Assembly: GCF_021290965.1 (NCBI RefSeq)
Contig: NZ_JAJOYT010000010.1
Span: 1-64,000 of the forward strand
DNA from: Rheinheimera faecalis
Lineage (GTDB): Bacteria > Pseudomonadota > Gammaproteobacteria > Enterobacterales > Alteromonadaceae
DNA length: 64,000 bases
Reading direction: 5' to 3'
The stretch's first letter is position 1, and each line of letters begins with the position of its first letter. The notes under the pieces are model-generated. The model made no database searches and was not told the DNA's origin. It saw only the letters and a program-made list of their open reading frames with translations. Both the position numbers and the translations under genes were made by a program. Below, piece by piece: positions 10,636 through 20,546 of the stretch.

Positions 10636-11595
10636 TTGACCACTCCTTTACGTATTATTTTTGCGGGCACACCAGATTTTGCTGCCCGCCATCTCGCCGC
10701 CCTGCTGGATTCTCCTCATCAGGTGATTGCCGTCTACAGTCAACCCGACAGACCTGCAGGTCGTGGTCATCAGTTACAACAAAGTCCGGTAAAACAACTG
10801 GCATTGCAACATGATATTCCGGTGTATCAGCCGAAGTCGTTAAAAAAAGCCGCTGCCCAACAAGAATTAGCGGCTTTAAATGCCGATTTGATGATAGTGG
10901 TGGCTTATGGCCTGATCCTGCCCCAAGCTGTGCTCGATGCACCACGTTTAGGTTGTATCAATGTGCATGGCTCGTTATTACCACGCTGGCGTGGTGCTGC
11001 TCCTATTCAACGCGCCATTTGGGCTGGCGACGCCGAGTCTGGTGTTACTATTATGCAGATGGATATAGGCCTGGATACAGGCGCTATGCTGAGTAAAGTC
11101 AGCACGCCTATAGCTGTGGATGAAACCAGCACCAGCTTGTATGACAAACTGGCGATCACAGGTCCAGTAGCTCTAGTAGAAGCGCTAGCCAATCTGGAAG
11201 CACTGCAAGCCAATGCTCAGCCACAGCAGGATGAGTTAGCTAACTACGCCGAAAAGCTATCAAAAGAAGAAGCTTTATTAGACTTTACCAAGCCAGCTAT
11301 AGCGCTTGAGCGCGAAATCCGTGCTTTTAACCCCTGGCCTATCAGTTATCTGCAACTGGGTGCTCAGCAGCTGAAAATCTGGCGCGCTGTAACAGAAGCA
11401 GGCTCTGGTTTACCAGGTCAGGTACTGCGGGTGGATAAAAAAGGCATCGCCATTCAAACTTCTGATGGCGTATTGGTGATCACTGAATTACAACCTGCCG
11501 GCAAAAAAGCCATGAAAGTGATGGATTTCCTTAATGGCCGCGCCGACTGGTTTCAACCAGGCCAGATGTTGAGCCCTGTTGATGGGCAGAGCTGA
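10636..11595 (+). CDS. fmt: Methionyl-tRNA formyltransferase
   Basis: Formylates Met-tRNA(fMet) from 10-formyl-THF for initiation. The roughly 319-residue protein begins [18 protein letters not shown] and has [13 protein letters not shown], the catalytic [19 protein letters not shown] block, [15 protein letters not shown] and the C-terminal RAFNPWP and LQPAGKKAM segments. The start is a TTG at 10636 with AGGAAC upstream; no ATG lies near it. Extending upstream would run into def in another frame. Its stop overlaps the rsmB ATG by one base (TGATG). Confidence 0.95.
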   Translation: MTTPLRIIFAGTPDFAARHLAALLDSPHQVIAVYSQPDRPAGRGHQLQQSPVKQLALQHDIPVYQPKSLKKAAAQQELAALNADLMIVVAYGLILPQAVLDAPRLGCINVHGSLLPRWRGAAPIQRAIWAGDAESGVTIMQMDIGLDTGAMLSKVSTPIAVDETSTSLYDKLAITGPVALVEALANLEALQANAQPQQDELANYAEKLSKEEALLDFTKPAIALEREIRAFNPWPISYLQLGAQQLKIWRAVTEAGSGLPGQVLRVDKKGIAIQTSDGVLVITELQPAGKKAMKVMDFLNGRADWFQPGQMLSPVDGQS

Positions 11596-12893
11596 TGAGT
11601 AAAAATTTACGCGCTCTGGCGGCAACAGCCTGTTATCAGGTGGTGGATCAGGGTAAATCCTTATCAGAAGTTCTGCATAAAGCCCAGATAGAGCTGGACT
11701 CGCCTTTAGATAAAGCCCTGCTGCAGGAAATCTGTTTTGGCGTGATGCGCTATTTGCCTCAACTGGAAACTGTCTGTCAGAAGCTGATGGATAAACCGCT
11801 GGTCAAACACCTGCGCCCGCTGCAGTTTTTAATTTACGTTGGTTTGTATCAGCTGAAATTTTTACGGGTACCAGACCATGCCGCCATAGGCGAAACAGTG
11901 GAAGCGGCCCGTGAATTAAAAGGCCAAAGCCTGACAGGTTTAATTAACGCCGTATTACGTTCAGTACAGCGTAAACCTGAAGTTTTTGATTTTCAGGATG
12001 CGCCTTTACCTGTGCAGTATAACCACCCAAGCTGGGTCATCACGCAGTTACAGCACGCTTATCCGGACCACTGGCAACAGATCTTGGATGAAAATCAGCA
12101 AAAAGCTCCCTTGTGGCTCAGGGTAAATCAGTTACGTACTACGCCTGAAGCTTACCTGGCCGCTCTTGCTGCCGAAGGCATAGTCGCCAGTCAGCCTTTT
12201 GCTTATTTGCCTTGTGCCTTATTGCTTGAACAAGCTTCTGATGTGACCTTATTACCAGGTTATGCTGATGGCTGGTTTTCAGTGCAGGATGGTGCTGCTC
12301 AACATGCCGCTTATTTCCTTGGCGCACGTAATAAAGATTCGGTATTAGATGCCTGCTGCGCTCCTGGTGGCAAAACCTGCCATATTCTGGAACTGGCGCC
12401 AGAAGCCGATGTATTAGCCTTGGATAAAGACCCACGCCGTTTAGACAGGGTATACGACAATCTGGACCGCTTAGGTTTAGATGCCCGAGTGATGGCCGCT
12501 GACGCTGCAGATCCGGACGACTGGGCTGGTTTTCAAACCTTTGACCGCATATTGCTGGATGTCCCATGTTCAGCCACTGGAGTGATCCGTCGCCACCCTG
12601 ATATTCGCTGGTTACGGAAAAAAACCGATATAGCGCCATTAGTCGAGCTACAACAAGACATTCTGCGCAAGATCTGGCCTTTATTAAAACCTGATGCCGA
12701 ATTGTTGTATGCCACCTGCTCTGTGTTGCCGGAAGAAAACCTGCAACAAATCCAGGCCTTTTTAGCAGACTACCCAGATGCAAAATTAATCCCGCTGGCC
12801 GACAGTCACCCGGATTTGCACTGGCAAATTTTGCCGGGCCAGCAGCAGATGGATGGTTTCTTTTATGCCAAACTTCGCAAGACAAAGCGGTAA
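11595..12893 (+). CDS. rsmB: 16S rRNA (cytosine967-C5)-methyltransferase
   Basis: RsmB (Fmu/Sun) methylates C967 of 16S rRNA with SAM. Its 432 residues have an N-terminal NusB-like helical domain (ACYQVVDQGKSLSEVL ... LTGLINAVLRSV) and a C-terminal Rossmann methyltransferase: VLDACCAPGGKTCHILEL, ALDKDPRRL, FDRILLDVPCSATGVIRRHPDIRW (catalytic cysteine in PCSATG), and LLYATCSVLPEEN with the second cysteine. It is coupled to fmt by TGATG and is 12 bases before trkA. Confidence 0.97.
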   Translation: MSKNLRALAATACYQVVDQGKSLSEVLHKAQIELDSPLDKALLQEICFGVMRYLPQLETVCQKLMDKPLVKHLRPLQFLIYVGLYQLKFLRVPDHAAIGETVEAARELKGQSLTGLINAVLRSVQRKPEVFDFQDAPLPVQYNHPSWVITQLQHAYPDHWQQILDENQQKAPLWLRVNQLRTTPEAYLAALAAEGIVASQPFAYLPCALLLEQASDVTLLPGYADGWFSVQDGAAQHAAYFLGARNKDSVLDACCAPGGKTCHILELAPEADVLALDKDPRRLDRVYDNLDRLGLDARVMAADAADPDDWAGFQTFDRILLDVPCSATGVIRRHPDIRWLRKKTDIAPLVELQQDILRKIWPLLKPDAELLYATCSVLPEENLQQIQAFLADYPDAKLIPLADSHPDLHWQILPGQQQMDGFFYAKLRKTKR

Positions 12894-12905
12894 CGCAGAG
12901 GCTTT

Positions 12906-14282
12906 ATGAAAATTATAATTCTGGGTGCAGGTCAGGTAGGTGGCACTTTAGCGGAAAACCTGGTCGGTGAACAAAACGACATTACTGTCGTCGACACCAA
13001 TATTGAAAAGCTGCGCGCCCTGCAAGACAGATACGATTTGCAGGTGGTGCATGGCCATAGTGCGCACCCGGATATTTTAAAACGTGCCGGCGCTGAAGAT
13101 GCCGATATGATTATTGCAGTCACCAGCAGCGACGAAGTGAATATTGTCGCCTGTCAGGTGGCCTACAGTATTTTTAATACGCCGCTGAAAATTGCCCGTA
13201 TCCGTACCAATCAATATCTGAAATACCGCGACCAGTTGTTTAACAAAGACGATATGCCGGTCGATCACTTTATTTCCCCAGAAACCCTGGTCACCGACTA
13301 TATCAAACGCCTGATCGACTACCCTGGCGCTTTACAGGTGGTGGAATTCGCTGAAGGCCGTGTCAGTTTAGTAGCGGTAAAAGCCTATTACGGTGGTTTG
13401 CTGGTGGGCCATGCCTTATCCACCTTAAAACAGCATATGCCGCATGTGGATGCCCGTGTTGCTGCTATTTATCGTCGTGGTCATGCCATTAAGCCCTTGG
13501 GTACTACGGTCATTGAAGCAGACGATGAAGTGTTTTTTGTCGCAGCGACTAAACATATCCGCGCTGTGATGAGCGAGCTACAAAAGCTGGAGAAAAGCTA
13601 TCACCGCATTATGATAGCCGGTGGCGGTAACGTTGGTTATGGTTTGGCTCGTGCTTTAGAGAAAAACCATAGCGTGAAGCTGATCGAACGCAGTAAAGAG
13701 CGCGCCGAATACCTATCCAGCGCTTTGGACAATACTGTGGTTTATATTGGTGATGCTTCAGATCCAGAGCTGTTGGAAGAAGAAAACATCGAACAGGTAG
13801 ACGTATTTTTAGCCGTTACCAATGACGATGAAGCCAATATTATGTCGGCCATGCTGGCTAAACGTATGGGCGCGCAAAAAACCATGGTGTTGATTAAACG
13901 CGGTGCTTATGTGGATTTACTGCAGGGTGGCGAAGTAGATATAGCGGTATCGCCACAACAAGCCACTATTTCAGCCCTGCTGACCCATATCCGCCGTGGC
14001 GACATAGTGAACGTGTACTCACTGCGCAGAGGAGCTGCAGAAGCTATTGAGGCTGTTGCTCATGGTGATAAATCGACATCAAAAGTGGTAGGTCAGGCCA
14101 TAGGTCAGATTAAACTGCCACCAGGAGCGACCATAGGCGCCATAGTACGTGGCGACGAAGTATTAATAGCCCACGATAACGTAGTGATTGAAACAGACGA
14201 CCATGTGATTTTATTTCTGGTGGATAAAAAGTACATCACTGAAGTGGAACGCTTATTCCAGGTCAGCGCGATATTTATTTGA
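12906..14282 (+). CDS. trkA: Trk potassium uptake regulator TrkA
   Basis: Peripheral NAD(H)/nucleotide-binding subunit that gates the TrkH K+ channel. The 458 residues form two RCK units: a first Rossmann fold at [16 protein letters not shown] and a second at about residue 235 ([18 protein letters not shown]), each followed by a TrkA-C domain. It ends the def-fmt-rsmB-trkA operon. Its partner trkH lies 2.8 kb downstream on the opposite strand, with the ATPase/DUF4435 island in between. Confidence 0.97.
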   Translation: MKIIILGAGQVGGTLAENLVGEQNDITVVDTNIEKLRALQDRYDLQVVHGHSAHPDILKRAGAEDADMIIAVTSSDEVNIVACQVAYSIFNTPLKIARIRTNQYLKYRDQLFNKDDMPVDHFISPETLVTDYIKRLIDYPGALQVVEFAEGRVSLVAVKAYYGGLLVGHALSTLKQHMPHVDARVAAIYRRGHAIKPLGTTVIEADDEVFFVAATKHIRAVMSELQKLEKSYHRIMIAGGGNVGYGLARALEKNHSVKLIERSKERAEYLSSALDNTVVYIGDASDPELLEEENIEQVDVFLAVTNDDEANIMSAMLAKRMGAQKTMVLIKRGAYVDLLQGGEVDIAVSPQQATISALLTHIRRGDIVNVYSLRRGAAEAIEAVAHGDKSTSKVVGQAIGQIKLPPGATIGAIVRGDEVLIAHDNVVIETDDHVILFLVDKKYITEVERLFQVSAIFI

Positions 14283-14319
14283 TGTAATTTGGAAAAGAAA
14301 AATTTTGCACAAAAATCAA

Positions 14320-14349
14320 TCAGACAGCTGCATAGAAGTTGCTGTCTGA
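14320..14349 (+). terminator. Hairpin after trkA
   Basis: TCAGACAGC and GCTGTCTGA form a 9-bp perfect stem around a 12-base loop, 38 bases after the trkA stop. It is followed by ATTTAAA rather than a clean T run, so it is a possible weak terminator or 3' stabiliser of the def-trkA operon. Confidence 0.5.
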
Positions 14350-14416
14350 ATTTAAACCGCCTTTACCAACACTATTTTTGTTTAATAAAAGTCATTTAGC
14401 TAAACTTTAGAGCTAC

Positions 14417-14451
14417 GATAGATTATCTACTCAAGCAGTATCTAATCTATC
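14417..14451. repeat. Inverted repeat spanning the ariB-like stop codon
   Basis: GATAGATTA (14417-14425) and TAATCTATC (14443-14451) are perfect complements. After a two-base mismatch on each side, four more pairs (TACT/AGTA) extend the stem to a small CAAGC-type loop. The stop codon of the minus-strand DUF4435 gene (14431-14433) sits in the hairpin. There is no T run, so this is not a standard terminator; it might be an mRNA-end structure or an island boundary mark. Confidence 0.55.
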
Positions 14452-15315
14452 TATTATGGTTTTATAGTAGTCATCACATGCCATAACTTGCTTGTGAATA
14501 TATCTTTCCAACATCGAACTTTCGAACAGCAAAAATGGAATCGAGGTAATTGAAGAATGCCGCTTACAAAAAAAAGATACTATTGCCAAAGAAAGATGGG
14601 TTAATAACTTACCATAACTATTATTCATTGGACATAGACCGCCTAGGCGCTCATCCAAAACTGCAGGCCTAGTTGGTAGTTCGTTTTTCTTCTCCTTTAT
14701 CAACTTCAACACTTGACCCTTATTTATTCTGGGAGACCTTTTTGAATCAAAAAACCTTTCACCCTTCAGTTCTGTTATGAATCTCTTATTTTGACGTCGA
14801 AATATTATTTCCAAACGTAAGAGCCGCCTACTGATGCGCATATAATCGTCATATGCCAAGCTTACTTCACCCTTAATACGTTCCGATAAATCTTGCTCTA
14901 ACACGAAAGAATTCAATTGATCAATAGTATTATCTTTAGAATATACATCATTCTCCCAACTATATCCTTTGGTGTATAATATAAATGGTGAATCTGGGAG
15001 TGGCTCCTTTATAAAGTCCAAGTCCCGATCTATTACTACGGCTACGTTCCTAATCGAATTTGAAATTATTTTTTCTCTTATTATTTTTGAAGCAGTCTTT
15101 GATCCCAACGCTCTGAACTCGACTTTTTTATTAAATTTAGCAGCGCTAAAAAGGCCATTCCAAAATTTAATATCTATAGATTTACTATTAAAAATCCCTT
15201 TTTCTACATCTTCAATTGAAATACTTCTGCCACCACCTTCAGTATAAACAATTATTTCTGCATCATAAAATAAATGCCCATTAGTTATGCCAGAGTTTGT
15301 TCTAGTAAATGACAT
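14431..15315 (-). CDS. ariB: DUF4435/TOPRIM protein, PARIS effector AriB-like
   Basis: A 294-residue protein with the DUF4435 pattern, a TOPRIM-type nuclease fold. Seen: an acidic glutamate in IIVYTEGGG (E26), the paired aspartates of VVIDRDLDF (D96, D98, D100) and YTKGYSWEND (114-123), matching the 'EG', 'DxD' and 'GYSxEN' signatures. In PARIS systems, AriB is held by the ATPase AriA and, when released on sensing phage anti-restriction proteins, acts as a toxic nuclease that cleaves tRNA. Its ATG overlaps the ATPase stop by one base (TAATG), so the pair is coupled. Codons are AT-rich and unlike the flanking trk genes, suggesting transfer. The family call is good; 'PARIS' is inferred from the pair. 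The symbol is provisional. Confidence 0.78.
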   Translation of the reverse strand: MSFTRTNSGITNGHLFYDAEIIVYTEGGGRSISIEDVEKGIFNSKSIDIKFWNGLFSAAKFNKKVEFRALGSKTASKIIREKIISNSIRNVAVVIDRDLDFIKEPLPDSPFILYTKGYSWENDVYSKDNTIDQLNSFVLEQDLSERIKGEVSLAYDDYMRISRRLLRLEIIFRRQNKRFITELKGERFFDSKRSPRINKGQVLKLIKEKKNELPTRPAVLDERLGGLCPMNNSYGKLLTHLSLAIVSFFCKRHSSITSIPFLLFESSMLERYIHKQVMACDDYYKTIIDRLDTA

Positions 15316-16598
15316 TAAAGCATCTTCTCCATATCAAATACTTTATTACCAAAAACACTCACAACATCAGGAGAGTGAGTTGCGAAGATAATTTGAGAGT
15401 TTGGGTTTATAGCTCTTAAATTTTCAACCAAACTTTCCTGCCACTTAACATGCAGGGATAACTCAGGTTCATCAGCTATATAGACCCAAGGTTTCTTCTC
15501 CTGCAATAGTGCCTCCCCCAAAACTATTAATAACTGTTTTTCCCCCGAAGATAATCGATGAAGGGGAAGATCTTTACCTGATTGAGTAGTTATCTGTAAC
15601 TCGTTTTGAGCGTTAATTGAAAAAGACTTTCTTTGCATCATCGAATTAATGATTTTGAGAAAAGTATCTCTAGGCTCGAAAATCATTTTTCGTTTTTCGA
15701 TGGATTTATTCCATTCTTCGACAATATAGTCAATCCTTTCAGTTCCAATTAGAACAGAGATATCAGTAGTATTTAAATTAACAGTGTCTTCTGAAGTTAA
15801 CTTTTCTTTTGCTTTTGCTAGTGCATCAAAGTGGATATCTATTCTTTGACTAAATTCTTTAGGTTTCACTTTGAACTGGTTGAAAATACCAACTAATGCA
15901 TTTTTTTCTTCAACTATGTCGAGATTCTTAGCTGTTGAAAAAAATGGCTTGTTTGATTTCCTATAAAGCATTGACAAAAAGACTTCTTTTTGAAAGTTTT
16001 CGAATTGTTCAGACCCTGCCTTACCTAAGGTTGAAAAATATCTAACGAGGCGATTAACTAGCTCTTTCAACTTACGGTCAACAGTAGATATTTCTTTCTC
16101 CCCTTCATAGTCATCTTTACTTCCACTAGATCTGTGAACAGACAACCAACTTACATTTACTAAGCCTTCAAGAGAGCGGTTAAGGCTGTGACCATTTCTC
16201 CGAAATACTTCTCTATCTATAAAATGTCGGGGATATCTACGGAGCATCATTTGCTCTTCAAAATCATCTAAAGATAGCTTTAAAGGCTTCTCCGAAGCAG
16301 ATTCTCTAATTTCATATTCAATGGCAGAAAAGGGAGTCGCCTGATTTGGTTTTTTTGTGATAATGACCGAAGGTCTTTTTCTATTTAAAGCAGATTTCAG
16401 TTTAATTGCTATACGGGTAAACTCTAACCTGTCTAATTCAGGAAAATCCGCAGTTAGTGCAGCTACAATTATGTTTATAGCTGTGGTTTTTCCTGAGCCA
16501 TTGATGCCGATCACGAAATTCACATCGCCATAAAACTCAAAGTTCAGAGTCCGTTCTCCCCAAAAACCCTCTACATGCACACTGTCAATAACATTCAT
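15315..16598 (-). CDS. ariA: AAA/ABC-type ATPase, PARIS sensor AriA-like
   Basis: An ATPase of the AAA_15/AAA_21 (ABC/SMC-like) class. From the ATG at 16598 (427 residues): Walker A GINGSGKTT at 31-39, ABC-type signature LSSGEKQLL at 349-357, Walker B VYIADEPELSLH at 372-383 and switch histidine ATHSPDV at 406-412. The N-terminal MNVIDSVHVEGFWGERTLNFEF is a normal start for this family. A further in-frame extension to a TTG at 16700 adds 34 residues and is less likely. In PARIS, AriA forms a hexameric scaffold that binds AriB and senses phage proteins. The gene is AT-rich. It could instead be another ATPase-TOPRIM pair such as an OLD-like relative; the DUF4435 partner favours PARIS. Confidence 0.78.
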   Translation of the reverse strand: MNVIDSVHVEGFWGERTLNFEFYGDVNFVIGINGSGKTTAINIIVAALTADFPELDRLEFTRIAIKLKSALNRKRPSVIITKKPNQATPFSAIEYEIRESASEKPLKLSLDDFEEQMMLRRYPRHFIDREVFRRNGHSLNRSLEGLVNVSWLSVHRSSGSKDDYEGEKEISTVDRKLKELVNRLVRYFSTLGKAGSEQFENFQKEVFLSMLYRKSNKPFFSTAKNLDIVEEKNALVGIFNQFKVKPKEFSQRIDIHFDALAKAKEKLTSEDTVNLNTTDISVLIGTERIDYIVEEWNKSIEKRKMIFEPRDTFLKIINSMMQRKSFSINAQNELQITTQSGKDLPLHRLSSGEKQLLIVLGEALLQEKKPWVYIADEPELSLHVKWQESLVENLRAINPNSQIIFATHSPDVVSVFGNKVFDMEKML

Positions 16599-17069
16599 GC
16601 TTATCCATTTCCGTAAAGTAGACTTGCGCTCAAATGGAGTGCTTACCCAAAAATCCAAATTTAGTAAGATGACATTACCTTGCTTTTGAGTTAGCTTCAA
16701 CTACTTACGGGGACAGGAATTTATAGTTTCCACGATTAAAAAGGGAAACTATATCTTTAATCAAATTAGTACAAAGTATGACAATTAGAGTTATAGATTT
16801 GCGATGTTTGATGCTTTCGAGCCTCCCCCCATAGCAACAGGCATAGAAAACGTGCATTTAGCAACTAAGCAAACACTATTCTCTTTCGGTTAAAGCTGTG
16901 GGAGCGTTCATAAAGGCTTTGCTCTACAGTGCCCTTTCATAGCTCGGCGTATACCAATACCGAATATAACCATAAGGCAACTGCTGCTATTTTTGCAGAA
17001 TCCGTTCAGTATCTTCATTACCTGTGAGCTAGATAGGTAGCCCTTTTATACAGGCAGCTGTACTACCTG
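16599..17069. other. Gene-free 470-bp stretch between ariA-like gene and trkH
   Basis: No convincing coding frame on either strand. It holds a 10-bp perfect inverted repeat (16722-16753) and should carry the promoter of the minus-strand ATPase gene, though no clear -35/-10 pair is evident. The right half lies after the trkH stop and has no clean terminator; only short inverted repeats such as AGGTAG...CTACCT at about 17035-17068 are seen. Confidence 0.6.
16722..16753. promoter_or_regulatory. 10-bp inverted repeat upstream of the PARIS-like operon
   Basis: TATAGTTTCC (16722-16731), 12 bases, then GGAAACTATA (16744-16753), a perfect 10-bp inverted repeat centred about 140 bp upstream of the ATPase start. 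It could be an operator for a regulator or an RNA hairpin. The only support is its symmetry. Confidence 0.4.
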
Positions 17070-18521
17070 TTAATCCTTCCAAAACACAGCTGTGAATAAG
17101 ACCAACAAGGTGAATACTTCCAGACGACCGAAGATCATCGCCATAATCAGTACCCATTTGCCGGCATCAGGCACTGATGCAAAGTTGGCTGCCACTTCCC
17201 CTAAGCCAGGGCCTAAGTTATTTAAACAGGCCGCTGTAGCGGTAAAAGCGCTGATATTGTCCATGCCGACCAACAGCAGCAACAACATAATGACGACAAA
17301 CACAAAAGCGTAAGCGGCAAAAAAGCCCCAGACGGCTTCTACTATTCGATCCGGTACTGGCCGACGGCCCAGTTTGATCGAATACACAGCACGTGGATGT
17401 ACTAAGCGGTTTAACTCCCTTTTGCCCTGTAAAAATAGCAGCAGTACCCGCACTACTTTTAAACCACCAGCAGCGGAACCAGCACAACCACCGATAAAGC
17501 TGGCGAAAATTAACAGAATAGGCAAAAACAGCGGCCAGCTGGAAAAGCTTGCGGTGGAGAAACCTGCAGTAGTCGACATAGACACGGACTGAAATAATCC
17601 ATGGTTTAACGCACTTTGCCAGTCAGGATAAATTTGCTCTTCCAACAGCACCAGAAAACAGATCACCATCAACGCCAGTTGAATAGCGACAAAGGCTTTA
17701 AACTCAGGATCGCGCCAATAGGTTTTAATATTTTTGCCTCTTACCGCGGCAAAGTGCAGAGGGAAATTGACTGAACTAATCAATAAAAAGATGGCACAAA
17801 TCATATTAATACTGACGCTGTTAAAGTAGCCAATACTAGCGTCGTAGGTAGAAAAACCTCCTACAGCTACGGTAGAAAATGCATGGCAAATCGCATCAAA
17901 AACACTCATACCCGCGACATAAAATGAGACAGCACAAGCGATAGTAATCCCCAGATAGATAAACCACAGATGCTTGGCGGTATCAGCTATACGCGGCGTC
18001 ATTTTGTTATCTTTGACCGGACCCGGAGTTTCAGCCCTGTACAACTGCATGCCCCCTACCCCTAACATAGGCAGAATAGCCACAGCTAATACGATGATCC
18101 CCATACCGCCAAACCACTGCATTTGCTGGCGGTAATACAAAATAGCTTTGGGCAGACTTTCTAAACCGGTCAGCACTGTAGCGCCTGTGGTGGTTAAGCC
18201 TGAAAAAGACTCAAACATACTGGCCGCCAGATTCATATCAGGATTTTCTGTCAGCCAGAAAGGTAAGGCACCTACTGCACCTAATACGGTCCAGAACAAC
18301 ACCACTATTAAAAAGCCTTCCCGCACTTTCAGTTCAGATTTCTCATTGCGGTTTGGATACCAAACCACAAAACCAATCAACAAGGACAGGAAAAAAGACA
18401 ATAAAAAAGGCACGCCAGCGCCGTCCTGATACCAATAAGCAACAAAGGCTGGTGGCAACATGGTAATACTGAAGATGGTAACCAGCAGACCTAAAATACG
18501 GATGATGGAACGGTATTGCAT
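17070..18521 (-). CDS. trkH: Trk system potassium channel subunit TrkH
   Basis: Membrane K+ translocating subunit that works with TrkA. The 483 residues show about ten hydrophobic segments and repeated P-loop/selectivity-filter segments: SGLTTTGATVLTGLE, AFSTVAVGGFSTYDAS, SMSTTAGFSTASFSSWP and ACLNNLGPGLGEV. QMQWFGGMGIIVLAVAILPMLGVGGMQLYRAE is a family signature. Its ATG overlaps the yigZ stop by one base (TGATG). The yigZ-trkH coupling matches E. coli. Confidence 0.97.
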   Translation of the reverse strand: MQYRSIIRILGLLVTIFSITMLPPAFVAYWYQDGAGVPFLLSFFLSLLIGFVVWYPNRNEKSELKVREGFLIVVLFWTVLGAVGALPFWLTENPDMNLAASMFESFSGLTTTGATVLTGLESLPKAILYYRQQMQWFGGMGIIVLAVAILPMLGVGGMQLYRAETPGPVKDNKMTPRIADTAKHLWFIYLGITIACAVSFYVAGMSVFDAICHAFSTVAVGGFSTYDASIGYFNSVSINMICAIFLLISSVNFPLHFAAVRGKNIKTYWRDPEFKAFVAIQLALMVICFLVLLEEQIYPDWQSALNHGLFQSVSMSTTAGFSTASFSSWPLFLPILLIFASFIGGCAGSAAGGLKVVRVLLLFLQGKRELNRLVHPRAVYSIKLGRRPVPDRIVEAVWGFFAAYAFVFVVIMLLLLLVGMDNISAFTATAACLNNLGPGLGEVAANFASVPDAGKWVLIMAMIFGRLEVFTLLVLFTAVFWKD

Positions 18522-19159
18522 CAGGAATCCTGCTCTGACGGGTTATGCCACATCAAGGTGGCTTGTGATTCTTTTAGTCTGAGTATGGTCTGCATAAACT
18601 GCTGTTCAAATTCCTGTTGGTCGCTTTGAGCGATACGTACTGTTAATCGCACTTGCTGGTCAAACTCTTGCTGGTCTATCAACCAGCGGTTTTGCCACAG
18701 GCGCTGTATGGCTTCAAAAACGGCATAAGGCACAGACAAAGTGGCCTGATGCCGTATAGGTATAAATTCGCGTTGTGCCAGCGTCAGAGCTTGTCGTACT
18801 GCATCACTGTAAGCACGGACTAATCCGCCAGTGCCCAGCTGAATGCCGCCATAATAACGTACTACAGTCGCACAAAGCCCTACCATGCCAGAGCCTTGCA
18901 ATACAGCCAACATAGGTTTGCCTGCGGTACCAGAAGGTTCACCATCATCACTGAAGGCTTGCGGCTGACCCGTTGCACCTGCTGGCAACAGCATAGCACT
19001 GCAGACATGAGCTGCTTGTGGATGTTGCTGCTTTTGCTGACGAATAATCTGCTGGCCTTCTGCCAGACTTTGTATCGGCCATAAAGTACATAAAAAACGG
19101 CTGCGTTTGATTTCTTGCTCAGACGAAACCGTTTTAGCCAATACCCAGCAACCGGACAT
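18521..19159 (-). CDS. yigZ: IMPACT family protein (YigZ)
   Basis: A 212-residue protein of the YigZ/IMPACT (UPF0029) family. The N-terminal domain has KRSRFLCTLWPI, FSDDGEPSGTAGKPMLAVLQGSG and VVRYYGGIQLGTGGLVRAYSDAV; a small C-terminal ferredoxin-like domain follows. Its bacterial role is unclear. The ATG at 19159 follows AAGGTGTTTTG and is preferred to the adjacent TTG. It lies 9 bases after pepQ in a pepQ-yigZ-trkH operon. Confidence 0.93.
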   Translation of the reverse strand: MSGCWVLAKTVSSEQEIKRSRFLCTLWPIQSLAEGQQIIRQQKQQHPQAAHVCSAMLLPAGATGQPQAFSDDGEPSGTAGKPMLAVLQGSGMVGLCATVVRYYGGIQLGTGGLVRAYSDAVRQALTLAQREFIPIRHQATLSVPYAVFEAIQRLWQNRWLIDQQEFDQQVRLTVRIAQSDQQEFEQQFMQTILRLKESQATLMWHNPSEQDS

Positions 19160-19168
19160 CAAAACACC

Positions 19169-20521
<1,353 letters not shown>

Positions 20522-20546
20522 TCAAAACCATTGTACCACGAGAGCC

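Noticed and set aside
12139-12885. 248-codon open frame on the minus strand
   Set aside because: It is antisense to rsmB, a clear methyltransferase gene, and its translation shows no recognisable domain.
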